Shown here piece after piece: positions 1 to 10,900 of a DNA stretch of 64,000 bases (position 1 is its first letter; every line of letters begins with the position of its first letter). The translations under genes and the position numbers were made by a program. Location of the stretch: the NCBI RefSeq assembly GCF_037042905.1, contig NC_087252.1, positions 32,255,994 to 32,319,993 on the forward strand, read 5' to 3'. The notes beneath the pieces were generated by a model. That model saw nothing but the letters and a program-made list of their open reading frames with translations, searched no databases and had not been told where the DNA came from. This DNA is from Lytechinus pictus. Lineage: Eukaryota > Echinodermata > Echinoidea > Temnopleuroida > Toxopneustidae.

Positions 1-885
1 GAGATATGTATTGTGTTCATGAATTTCAAATCCTACTGTATCACTTTCAAATTCCACGACAGGCCTGTATTCCTGCATCAATTACGTTTCAAATTAAAAA
101 ATAGATTTTATGCCTATTTGTAAACTGAGAAATGAGAATAGGAAATAAATTAGCACATTATTTTTTCAAGATTTATTTTATTCTTTCAGGGTTCTTTCCC
201 TCAGATCAGCAAAGGAAATTTCATGTGCAATGGACATCCTCAGAAAGATCTTCATTCATTCATACAAACACTTACTGAAACTACAACTATCACTAAAGGT
301 GATTAAAGAGAAATGCCAGTAGTTGCAGTAAACACTGATTTCATGAGAAAAACTGTAAAACCAGGCTTAATTGTCAGTATAACATCGAGGATCTAGATCT
401 GGTACAGTTACATAAACTGAACTTTGTGAAATCTTGAAATCTACGCTGAAAAATGTTCACACTGAAGATCACCAACACAGATAGGCAAACGTGGGACAGT
501 GTATTATTATTGCTGGAATAAAGACCCGACGGAAGTGACCTGATCCGCGCTTATTTTGCTTATTTCTCAGCAATTACACTTCCAGAATCCTTTGGCACAT
601 ATTTTTTATTCATACAAACAGACACTTGGGTGGCCATTATATTAGATTCTGTAAAAAGTCATTTTGAGATCGTTACCAGAACTGGAATTTATCTTTAATA
701 CCCCCGCCGTACAGCGTTAAAATGGCAACAGTTTCTAACACACGGAAAACATATTTCTTGCCTTTTTTATCACAAGACCAATGTGTGAACTAATTATAAG
801 AACTTGTAAAAAAAAAAAAACTGATGAAATGGTTTAAATCGCAAGAATTTTGTATAAATTTTGACATATAATATGTTCTTAACAT
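1..885. other. Intergenic DNA, no gene seen
   Basis: AT-rich sequence with short adenine runs (for example near 808). I see no convincing exon, RNA gene or complete repeat here. Part of it may be old transposon sequence, but I cannot assign it. Confidence 0.5.
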
Positions 886-887
886 GG

Positions 888-1053
888 TAGCACGATTACT
901 GACATGTGGAACATGCACATCTTCACCTCTAGACCAAAATGTGAGTCAAATTTATTGAGAATTAGTTGAAAACTGATTATTTTGTACGAACTGCAAGATT
1001 TTCCCCCTAAGTTTGGGAATATATTATGTTACCATGGCAACACAATTACACAC

Positions 1054-1101
<48 letters not shown>

Positions 1102-1420
1102 GTGGCTAACACATCTTTAACTAGAAACCTTTTTGTGAGTCAAATTTCTTGAGAATCGGTTAAAAATTTATGAAGTAATTCAAACCGCATGATTATTACA
1201 AAATTTTCACTTTATAATACGCCGTTACCATGGCAACATAATTTCTGACACACACACACACACACAAACATATGTCTTGCACATTTATACCCCAACACCA
1301 TGTGTTCCAAGTTTCATGACAATTGGTTAAAACTGAGGAAGTAATTCGATGCACAAAATTTGCAACGGACCGACCGCCCGGCCGTACACACTGATTTCAA
1401 CTTCGTTTGGTGGAGGTATG
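888..1420. repeat. Diverged tandem module with CA microsatellites
   Basis: A module of about 190 bp occurs roughly three times. Each copy carries a version of 'TTACCATGGCAACA', then a CA tract, then 'TGTGAGTCAAATTT' or a related phrase, then a 'GAATTGGTTAAAA'-like phrase. The two clear CA tracts are at about 1049-1098, interrupted by CG steps, and 1240-1265. The downstream phrase 'GACCGACCGCCCGGCCG' looks like the end of a dispersed repeat. No coding potential is seen. Confidence 0.6.
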
Positions 1421-1984
1421 ATGATACAGTATGTGAACTAATATAATATAATAAACTTTAAGCTAAAGGTTGCCTCTTCTCCAAGGCTTATACAACACAT
1501 ATATAATATATCATTCAATGTATAAACAATTATTATACTGGTCATGAAACTGCTCTTTACGATACTTATTCATTATGTTGGAGGAATACAATGATTGTAC
1601 CTAAATTTGTCAAAAAAAAAACAAAAAAACACAGCTTTGTACAATACTAATTTACATAGCATCAATTGTTTACTTATAAACCTATCCTGTTCATGATTAC
1701 AAAAGTGCTTATAATTTCCATTCTTTAGGGAGAAATGTCAAAAATTTTCAGCTCGCGCTTGCATTATTTCATTATTGAAATATGCAACGTCTTAATGGCT
1801 AACTGCGTACGGTCCTTAACAGGTCCTTTTTCGATCACTTCAAAACGTACATTATTTAGTTGCATACACATCTTGTTCAGGATTACAAATATTGCCCGGA
1901 ATGTTCAAATTTTAGGACAAAATACATGAAATAAAAATGGGCTAGCGCTTGCACTATTTAAATAAGGCTTATGATATTATTATA

Positions 1985-2336
1985 CAGTGCGTATCAAAAA
2001 AAGTTTACACTTTGAAAATGCCCTGGGAAGTAAAAAATATACAACATGTGGGTATTTTTTCACATATAATCTTGGGTTTGGGTCTCATCTATCCAATGAA
2101 AGTAAAAGTTTTGACAGAATGTTACATCTGAGTGAGCACTGTCCATTTTTGTAAAGCTCTCAGAAATCTGTTTGCGCAGAAATGCTCGTTTTCACGCTGT
2201 GTCAAGGGGAAAGGGCAAAATCAAACTTACCCTGCGAAACATTTGTCATACACTTCCCTTGCACGTTTAGTCAATAGAAATAAAACGGATACAGTCAAGC
2301 ATTTTGTAACAATTTTGCCACCCAAATTGAAATTTC
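1985..2336. mobile_element. Possible mariner-type MITE fragment
   Basis: It opens with TA followed by CAGTGCGTATCAAAAAAAG, resembling the terminal repeats of IS630/Tc1-mariner elements. A related terminus, CAGTGCGTCCCAGAAAAA, occurs twice near 60.6-60.9 kb in this window. No opposite terminus is visible before the TTCG element at 2337, so this copy is truncated or interrupted. Confidence 0.35.
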
Positions 2337-2339
2337 GGT

Positions 2340-2676
2340 TACACTTCGTAATTCCGAAGGTTCGTAATTCCGAAACACGTAACTTGCCTATACCTCGGTG
2401 TTCGTTAATCCGAAAACAAAAAAAGAGTTCGTTAATCCGAACATTTGTGGCGTTATTCCGAAAACGAAATAAGGTTCGTTGTTCCGAAGGTTCGTTAATC
2501 CGAAAACGAAATAAGGTTCGTTGTTCCGAAGGTTCGTTAATCCGAAAACGAAATAAGGTTCGTTGTTACGAAGGTTCGTTAATCCGAAAACGAAATAAGG
2601 TTCGTTGTTCCGAAGGTTCGTTAATCCGAAAACGAAATAAGATTCGTTTTTCCGAAGGTTCGTTAATCCGAAAAAT
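2340..2676 (+). repeat. TTCG...CGAA subterminal array (left)
   Basis: About eight units related to 'GGTTCGTTAATCCGAAAACG' alternate with 'GTTCGTTGTTCCGAA' in one orientation. The spacing is about 42 bp. They form the left subterminal part of the element starting at 2337. Confidence 0.75.
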
Positions 2677-3857
2677 GAAAACTGGGAAAGCAGAGGAAGG
2701 GCAAGTGTGGTGGTGGGGGGGGGGGGGGTGGGAACACCGTTGCTGTTCAATTGTTATGAGGATGGAAAGGCAAGGGCGGCCGAATGAATTTTCCTTTTTG
2801 GGGTCAGTTTCTGTTAAAATGTCATTAGTGCGAGATGTTGCGAGCGTGAATCACAAGCTCAAGCTTTAGGGCATTTCAATAAGAAATGAAAATAAAAAAT
2901 CCCGAGCAGGTTTCTGCTATCATTAAACCATGGACCCTATGGCCGATGAATTAACTAAAGAGTTAACACGAGCGCAAAGCGCAAGCTTAAATATACTTAC
3001 CAGAAAAGGAACCTGTTAAGGACTGCATTTAGTGACCTATTTAGGATACATAATTATTTTACCAATCGAATAATGCAAGTGCGAAGCGCGAGCTGAAAAA
3101 TTTGAATATTCCCGCCCGAAAATTAATCTAAAATGTATACTTTAAAAAGAGTATTTATTTTGAAAAAAAAAGGAATTTCCCATTTTGGAAAAATAGCAAA
3201 TAGCATTTCCCTGTTATTTATTTTGGGGGTGCAAGTGCCCCCTGCCCCCCCCCCCCCCCTGCGGATCCTAATTTCACCAATGGGGGGCGAAATTTTTTCA
3301 CCCATAATTTCCTCGACCTGCAGCTCAATTTTTTTTGTTGAAAATATGATCGGCAATATGTTTGTGATCTTCAAAACAAGATGCCTATGTAACTAGATAA
3401 CAACTGCGAGCAAAAAACGCGAGCAGATATTTTAAATATAAGCTCTGACCTGATCTTAAATAGACATGTTAAGAATTACGATCAATGTTTCAACCAGGGG
3501 TGGCGGAACGTATTTTCCTTTGGCAAAGTCAACAAAGGTGCACTTATATGCAAAAACGGGCATTTTGGTGCAAACGGATATTTTCACCATGAGATTATCA
3601 TCTGTGTAAAATTGTATGTTTTGTCGTAATTAAGTTGAGCAAAGTTTTTTAAATTGATTTTTGATTGATAAGATATATATTCAGGTTTTATTTTCGCAAG
3701 CGTAGCTGCAAGTGGTTTGGCAAAAAATCTCATCTGAAGTTGTAAAACTCACTTTTTGGTCAACCTGATTACTGTTTAAAGGGCATCCTTGTGAGATATT
3801 GCGAGCGAATCACGAGCTCAAACTTTGGAAATTTTATATAGGCCTAATAAGATATAA

Positions 3858-4180
3858 TAAATGTAATAATAATAATAATGATAATAATAATAATAATAAT
3901 AATATTGGTATTATCTACCATGGGAAGCCACTTCATTTCTGAAAACTGTTCTCCCAGCGAGCCCTGCTATTACCCCGGCTTTAGCTGGGCTGCCTAGGCG
4001 CCCAAAGGAAGGCATTTCATTAATTTCTTCCTACCGGGTACCCATTCACCTCACCCGGGATGAGTGCAGCACAGTGTGGATAAATTTCTTGTTGAAGGAA
4101 ATTACGCAATAGCTGGGATTCGAACCTACGACCCTCTGCTTCATAGTCAGAAGAATCCACTGGTCCACAACACCCCACAT
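3858..4180 (-). mobile_element. tRNA-derived SINE, minus strand
   Basis: Read on the minus strand, the head has Pol III A-box-like sequence (TGGACCAGTGG at about 4160) and a good B box (GGTTCGAATCC at 4117-4127). A body follows with 'CACTGTGCTGCACTCA' and 'GAATGGGTACCCGGTAGGAA', and the tail is AAT repeats at 3858-3904. Three more copies of the family lie at 7226-7530, 61427-61600 and 61612-61895. Confidence 0.8.
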
Positions 4181-4654
4181 AAAAAGTAGACATTCCGAGC
4201 ATCTTTTGTAATCATGAAAAAATGATTAACATTGTTAACACTAGGCGTAACGATCAATACAATTTTATCAACATTTATATTCTTTATCACCATTTTTATT
4301 ATGATCATCGTTTGGGATTATCATGATCATCGTTAGCATTATTTTTATTTTTATTTCCAGTAGAAGCTCTTATTAAAAATGACATCCCCTCCAATACAAA
4401 TCCTATTATCTGGAGGTTACTCGCACTCGACCAACACACTTAATCCCTGCATCTTTAAGCCATTTGCTTTGGCAGCAATTGCTCAGATAAAATCGAAATT
4501 AAGCGTATATATGCTTGATCCGGCCGCCTATTCTTAATGCAATACATGCTTTGGCCAAAACACACACATGTATCGTTCGTTATTTTATTATTGCATACTA
4601 TTATGTTATCTTGTAAGAACAACGCCGTTCTTGTTACCAAAATGAATTAATTTC

Positions 4655-4912
4655 ATTTTCGGAAATACGAACCTTATTTCGTTTTCGGACTAACGAACCT
4701 TCGGATTAACGAACCTCATTTCGTTTTCGGACTAACGAGCCTTCGGAATCACGAACTCATTTCGTTTTCGGATTAACGAACCTTATTTCGTTTTCGGATT
4801 AACGAACCTTCGGAAATACGAACCTTATTTCGTTTTCGAATTAACGAACCTTCGGAATAACGAACCTCCGGAATATCCGAACCTTCGGAATAACGAAGCT
4901 TCGGAATTACGA
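4655..4912 (-). repeat. TTCG...CGAA array (internal)
   Basis: Six or more units of 'CGAACCTTATTTCGTTTTCG' and 'GATTAACGAACCTTCGGAA' run in the orientation opposite to the left array at 2340-2676. Either the parent element carries an extra inverted block, or a smaller copy of the family ends here. Confidence 0.7.
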
Positions 4913-5517
4913 ATGTATGTGGAAATTTCAGCACTTAGTAAGCACAACATTTATCCTTTTTGTGCCAGCTGGATCTCAGGACATAACTGAATCTTTTTTG
5001 ACTAAGTTTTTATCATTTAAAGTGGGTTAACATTTTATTTTTCATTTAATACTTGTTTCTCCACACTTTTCCCATGCTTGACAATGATTAACAAAACGAA
5101 AATCAAGCCTACGCCACTTTATGTAAATCACAGCTCAGTGTAAAGCAAATATCGTCACGATGGCCTCGGTGTGTGGGGGAGCTAGAGTGGGGTGGGGCGC
5201 AATGCACTCTTCGAAGTGTTTTGGGCAAGGAAACAAGTTTAAAAAGTTAACAGATATCTTCAAATCAATTTTAATAGCTAAATTCCACGTGTTCTTCATG
5301 ATTAAGGTCTACTTTCATTCGCATAAATATTTTGAAGCTCTGTGCAAATCATTTTTCACTAACTTTTCAAAAGTAAGTGGTGCTCACTCAAGCGGAAATT
5401 TTTTTCGACAGTTATATCGTCATTTGCTTCAATGGATCTGTACCAATGTTAAAATGTGCACAAATCTACAGGATATTACAAATATATAATTTTACAGGAT
5501 ATTTTTTAAGTGTAAAA

Positions 5518-5843
5518 AGAAATAAGGTTTGTAATTCCGAAGGTTCGTTAGTCCGAAAACTAAATGATTAACTAACCTTATTCGTTTTCGGATAAACGAA
5601 CCTTCGGAACAACGAACCTTATTTCGTTTTCGGATTAACGACCCTTCGGAACATCGAACCTTATTTCTTTTTCGGATTATCGAACCTTCGGAATAACGAA
5701 CCTTCGGAATAACGCCACAAATGTTCGGATTAACGAACCCTTTTATGTTTTCGGATTAACGAACATCGAGGTATAGGCAATTTGCGTGTTTCGGAATTAC
5801 GAACCTTCGGAATTACGAACCTTCGGAATTACGAAGTGTAACC
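5518..5843. repeat. TTCG...CGAA subterminal array (right)
   Basis: A short forward piece (5518-5562) is followed by a longer inverted run ending in 'ACGAAGTGTAACC' at 5843. It mirrors the left array and forms the right end of the element. With the turn at about 5570 this block could fold on itself. Confidence 0.7.
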
Positions 5844-5974
5844 CTTCTTTCTCACACTAGTCTTTTGATGCATTAAAAGACTTTGCAACCACTGCAACGT
5901 ACGGCAATCCATAACCATCTGCACGACATAACCATTTTCGGATAAAAGACATAGCAACAAAATATACGAAACAG

Positions 5975-6512
5975 AATGATATTATATTATGTTTATAATA
6001 AAGGAGAAAGCGACTCCTTCAATTCTATTATGTTTATCATAAAGGAGAAAGTCACTCCTTCAATTCAATTATGTTTATCATAAAGGAGAAAGTCACTCCT
6101 TCAATTCTATTATGTTTATCATAAAGGAGAAAGCCACTCCTTCAATTCTATTATGTTTATCATAAAGGAGAAAGTCACTCCTTCAATTCTATTATGTTTA
6201 TCATAAAGGAGAAAGTCACTCCTTCAATTCTATTATGTCTATCATAAAGGAGAAAGTCACTCCTTCAATTCTATAATGTTTATCATAATGGAGAAAGCCA
6301 CTCCTTCAATTCTGTTATGTTTATCATAAAGGAGAAAGTCACTCATCAATTCTATTATGTTTATCATAAAGGAGAAAGTCACTCCTTCAATTCTATTATG
6401 TTTATCATAAAGGAGAAAGTCACTCCTTAGATTCTATTATTTATCTTAAAGAAGAGAGAGTTACTCCTTCAATTATATTATTTATCTTAAACAAGAGAGA
6501 GTTACTCCTTGA
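5975..6512. repeat. 41-bp minisatellite, about 12-13 copies
   Basis: The unit is 41 bp, built from 'TCTATTATGTTTATCATAAA' plus 'GGAGAAAGTCACTCCTTCAA' plus T. Within each unit AAGGAG and CTCCTT are inverted, so each copy can form a small hairpin. The central copies are almost identical. The last two copies (from about 6430) are diverged, with 'GAAGAGAGAGTTACTCC'. Confidence 0.9.
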
Positions 6513-7225
6513 AAATGGAGGAAATAGTGTTTTTACATGCATGTACACATCTGTATATATCTTAATATTGAGTTTATCAAATGCTGCTTAATCTTTCAAA
6601 CTAAGCGAAGAGTTCCTTATAAGGGCCTACGTTTTCATTAAATATGTTTTAATTGTTGTGATCATCGTACTTATTCATGCAAGCAAGCATGGTTAATTGA
6701 ATGAGTTAGAATTTAAAAACATATATGTATGCACATGCAGTTATTGATCAATTTTTACAGCTGTTCTTAAAGCCACCTTTTTATTCGATGATTCTAATTT
6801 TGGAAACATGATATCAATATAATATGAACTTTGAATCCAAATTGCAATCTTTCAGAATTACTACTTCTTTTCACACAACTGTGTGTCAGTACACGAGGCA
6901 TGAGTAGGCTGCACATTCAGACCCTTAACTCTAGTGAAGGGTTTGCACAGCAGAATACATCTCATATATGCTTTAAAATCTAAAGGCCTTATATTAATGT
7001 TCATTTATTATCGAATTTCCGATGTGTGATATTATATTGTATGCATCCATCTTGTCTACAGGTAGGTCACTTTGGTATAGGATGATTTTTGATGGTAATT
7101 GTTGCCTGAAATTTTGTGTATGAAATAGTTATATAGTTTTGTCAAATGTGAGAATCACAAAATCCTCAAATCCCCCTTGATGTGTTCCCTATCAAATATG
7201 AATTGATGGATAAACTTCTTGAGAA
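6513..7225. other. Intergenic DNA, no gene seen
   Basis: AT-rich sequence between the 41-bp minisatellite and the second SINE. No exon with supporting splice sites, RNA gene or complete repeat is recognised. Confidence 0.5.
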
Positions 7226-7530
7226 TAATAATAATAATAATTATACTTGCTTATATAGCGCTTAATACTTACTTTGACAGAAGTCTCTAAGCGCTCTACA
7301 GTATATGCAACATAATTACCCTGGCTTTAGCAGTGCAGCTGTAACGCGCGCTGCGTTTCAAGGAATAAATTCCTGCCAGGTACCCATTTACCTCACCTGG
7401 GTTGAGTGCAGCACGTTGTGGATCATTTTCTTGCTGAAGGAAATTACGCCATGGTTGGGATTCGAACCCACGACCTTCTGTTTCAAAGTCCGGAGACTAA
7501 TCCACTGGGCCACAACGCTCCACAGAGAAG
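7226..7530 (-). mobile_element. tRNA-derived SINE, minus strand
   Basis: Same family as the copy at 3858-4180. On the minus strand it shows the tRNA-like head (B box GGGTTCGAATCC near 7458-7469), the 'TGCTGCACTCAACCCAGG' body, a 3' part with 'AGCGCTTAGAGACTTCTG' and an AAT-type tail at 7226-7242. Confidence 0.8.
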
Positions 7531-7904
7531 TTGAGTAATGAGTAAGGGATGGCTTCTGTCAGATAATTATGAAGTAATACACCTGTATTTTTGACAGAGT
7601 GATGTTACTAATTGTGTGTTGTCAATACATAGTAGTAATAGTAGTAGAATTTGTGATTTTCATCGCATGAATCATTAAAAAATTTAAAGATATTAATAAA
7701 ATTTATTCATGATCACTGAAACAGTTACGCCTGTATATTCATCACTTTATACATTATGAATACAAATGTTGCAATAATGTATTTTATGTCTGTTTGAAAT
7801 CCGTCATGGAATAAATTTGTTGTGTATTTGCGATTTACGCTCTCAGTTACCTTGTTTTTACAAGATTGCAAGATGAATAAAAGTGTGGTAAATAATAATT
7901 GAGA

Positions 7905-10900
7905 GATGAAGATATGGAATGGAGGGAGAGGTATGAGGGTGGGGTATGTAATAAGATAGAGATGAAGATATGGAATGAAGGAGAGGTGTGAGGGTGGGGT
8001 ATGTAATAAGATAGATATGAAGATGTGGAATGGAGGGAGAGGTGTGAGGGTGGGGTATGTAATAAGATAGAGATGAAGATGTGGAATGGAGGGAGAGGTG
8101 TGAGGGTGGGGTATGTAATAAGATAGAGATGAATATGTGGAATGAAGGGAGAGGTGTGAGGGTGGGGTATGTAATAAGATAGAGATGAAGATGTGGAATG
8201 AAGGGAGAGGTGTGAGGGTGGGGTATGTAATAAGATAGAGATGAAGATGTGGAATGAAGGGAGAGGTATGAGGGTGGGGTATGTAATAAGATAGAGATGA
8301 AGATGTGGAATGAAGGGAGAGGTGTGAGGGTGGGGTATGTAATAAGATAGAGATGAAGATGTGGAATGAAGGGAGAGGTATGAGGGTGGGGTATGTAATA
8401 AGATAGAGATGAAGATGTGGAATGGAGGGAGAGGTGTGAGGGTGGGGTATGTAATAAGATAGAGATGAAGATGTGGAATGAAGGGAGAGGTATGAGGGTG
8501 GGGTATGTAATAAGATAGAGATGAAGATGTGGAATGGAGGGAGAGGTGTGAGGGTGGGGTATGTAATAAGATAGAGATGAAGATGTGGAATGAAGGGAGA
8601 GGTATGAGGGTGGGGTATGTAATAAGATAGAGATGAAGATGTGGAATAGAGGGAGAGGTGTGAGGGTGGGGTATGTAATAAGATAGAGATGAAGATGTGG
8701 AATGAAGGGAGAGGTGTGAGGGTGGGGTATGTAATAAGATAGAGATGAAGATGTGGAATGAAGGGAGAGGTGTGAGGGTGGGGTATGTAATAAGATAGAG
8801 ATGAAGATGTGGAATGGAGGAGAGGTGTGAGGGTGGGGTATGTAATAAGATAGAGATGAAGATGTGGAATGAAGGGAGAGGTGTGAGGGTGGGGTATGTA
8901 ATAAGATAGAGATGAAGATGTGAAATGGAGGGAGAGGTATGAGGGTGGGGGTATGTAATAAGATAGAGATGAAGATGTGGAATAGAGGGAGAGGTATGAG
9001 GGTGGGGTATGTTATAAGATAGAGATGAAGATATGGAATGGAGGAGAGGTATGAGGGTGGGGGTATGTAATAAGATAGAGATGAAGATGTGGAATAGAGG
9101 GAGAGGTATGAGGGTGGGGTATGTAATAAGATAGAGATGAAGATGTGGAATAGAGGGAGAGGTATGAGGGTGGGGTATGTAATAAGATAGAGATGAAGAT
9201 GTGAAATGGAGGGAGAGGTGTGAGGGTGGGGTATGTAATAAGATAGAGATGAAGATGTGGAATGGAGGGAGAGGTATGAGGGTGGGGTATGTAATAAGAT
9301 AGAGATGAAGATGTGGAATAGAGGGAGAGGTATGAGGGTGGGGTATGTAATAAGATAGAGATGAAGATATGGAATAGAGGGAGAGGTATAAGGGTGGGGT
9401 ATGTAATAAGATAGAGATGAAGATGTGAAATGGAGGGAGAGGTGTGAGGGTGGGGTATGTAATAAGATAGAGATGAAGATGTGGAATGGAGGGAGAGGTA
9501 TGAGGGTGGGGTATGTAATAAGATAGAGATGAAGATGTGGAATAGAGGGAGAGGTATGAGGGTGGGGTATGTAATAAGATAGAGATGAAGATATGGAATA
9601 GAGGGAGATGTATGAGGGTGGGGTATGTAATAAGATAGAGATGAAGATGTGAAATGGAGGGAGAGGTGTGAGGGTGGGGTATGTAATAAGATAGAGATGA
9701 AGATGTGGAATGGAGGGAGAGGTATGAGGGTGGGGTATGTAATAAGATAGAGATGAACATGTGGAATGAAGGAGAGGTATGAGGGTGGGGTATGTAATAA
9801 GATAGAGATGAAGATGTGGAATGACGGGAGAGGTGTGAGGGTGGGCTATGTAATAAGATAGAGATGAACATGTGGAATGAAGGAGAGGTATGAGGGTGGG
9901 GTATGTAATAATTGAGAAATGAAGATGTGGAATAGAGGGAGAGGTATGAGGGTGGGGTATGTAATAAGATAGAGATGAAGATGTGGAATGAAGGAGAGGT
10001 TTGAGGGTGGGGTATGTAATAAGATAGAGATGAAGATGTATAATGGAGGGAGAGGTGTGAGGGTGGGGTATGTAATAAGATAGAGATGGAGATGTGGAAT
10101 GAAGGAGAGGTGTGAGGGTGGGGTATGTAATAAGATAGAGATGAAGATGTAGAATGGAGGAGAGGTGTGAGGGTGGGGTATGTAATAAGATAGAGATGAA
10201 GATGTGGAATGAAGGAGAGGTTTTAGGGTGGGGTATGTAATAAGATAGAGATGAAGATGTATAATGGAGGGAGAGGTGTGAGGGTGGGGTATGTAATAAG
10301 ATAGAGATGAAGATGTGGAATGAAGGAGAGGTATGAGGGTGGGGGTATGTAATAAGATAGAGATGAAGATGTGGAATGGAGGGAGAGGTATGAGGGTGGG
10401 GTATGTAATAAGATAGAGATGAAGATGTGGAATGGAGGAGAGGTGTGAGGGTGGGGTATATAATAAGATAGAGATGAAGATGTATAATGGAGGGAGAGGT
10501 ATGAGGGTGGGGTATATAATAAGATAGAGATGAAGATGTATAATGAAGGGAGAGGTATGAGGGTGGGGTATGTAATAAGATAGATATGAAGATGTATAAT
10601 GGAGGGAGAGGTATGAGGGTGGGGTATGTAATAAGATAGAGATGAAGATGTGGAATGGAGGAGAGGTGTGAGGGTGGGGTATGTAATAAGATAGAGATGA
10701 AGATGTATAATGGAGGGAGAGGTATGAGGGTGGGGTATGTAATAAGATAGAGATGAAGATGTGGAATGGAGGAGAGGTGTGAGGGTGGGGTATGTAATAA
10801 GATAGAGATGAAGATGTGGAATGAAGGGAGAGGTGTGAGGGTGGGGTATGTAATAAGATAGAGATGAAGATGTATAATGGAGGGAGAGGTATGAGGGTGG

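Larger units (their letters stand above)
2337..5843. mobile_element. Large element bounded by inverted TTCG/CGAA repeat arrays
   Basis: The outer about 150 bp at 2337-2480 and at 5690-5843 are inverted copies of each other. Both begin GGTTACACTTCGTAATTCCG when read inward, and both share the internal phrases 'CCTATACCTCGGTGTTCG' (one base differs) and 'ATTTGTGGCGTTATTCCG'. Inside each end is a run of units related to 'GTTCGTTAATCCGAAAACG', each nearly self-complementary. A third array lies at 4655-4912. The interior has no recognisable transposase and contains a SINE, so this looks like a non-autonomous element or two nested ones. No target duplication is clear. The superfamily is unknown. 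Confidence 0.6.

Noticed and set aside
2132-2869. 245-codon open frame through the TTCG array
   Set aside because: Its middle is only the tandem repeat (SLIRKRNKVRCSEG copies) and both flanks are unrelated non-coding sequence.
4100-4180. tRNA genes suggested by A and B boxes at about 4.1, 7.5, 44.9, 61.5 and 61.65 kb
   Set aside because: Each is followed by a shared non-tRNA body and a simple-repeat tail, so they are SINEs and not functional tRNAs.
5160-5489. 109-codon open frame within the TTCG element
   Set aside because: No recognisable domain, no second copy, and sequence of intergenic composition.
5975-6512. CRISPR-like regular repeats
   Set aside because: There are no unique spacers; the units abut directly, the host is an animal, and no cas gene is present.
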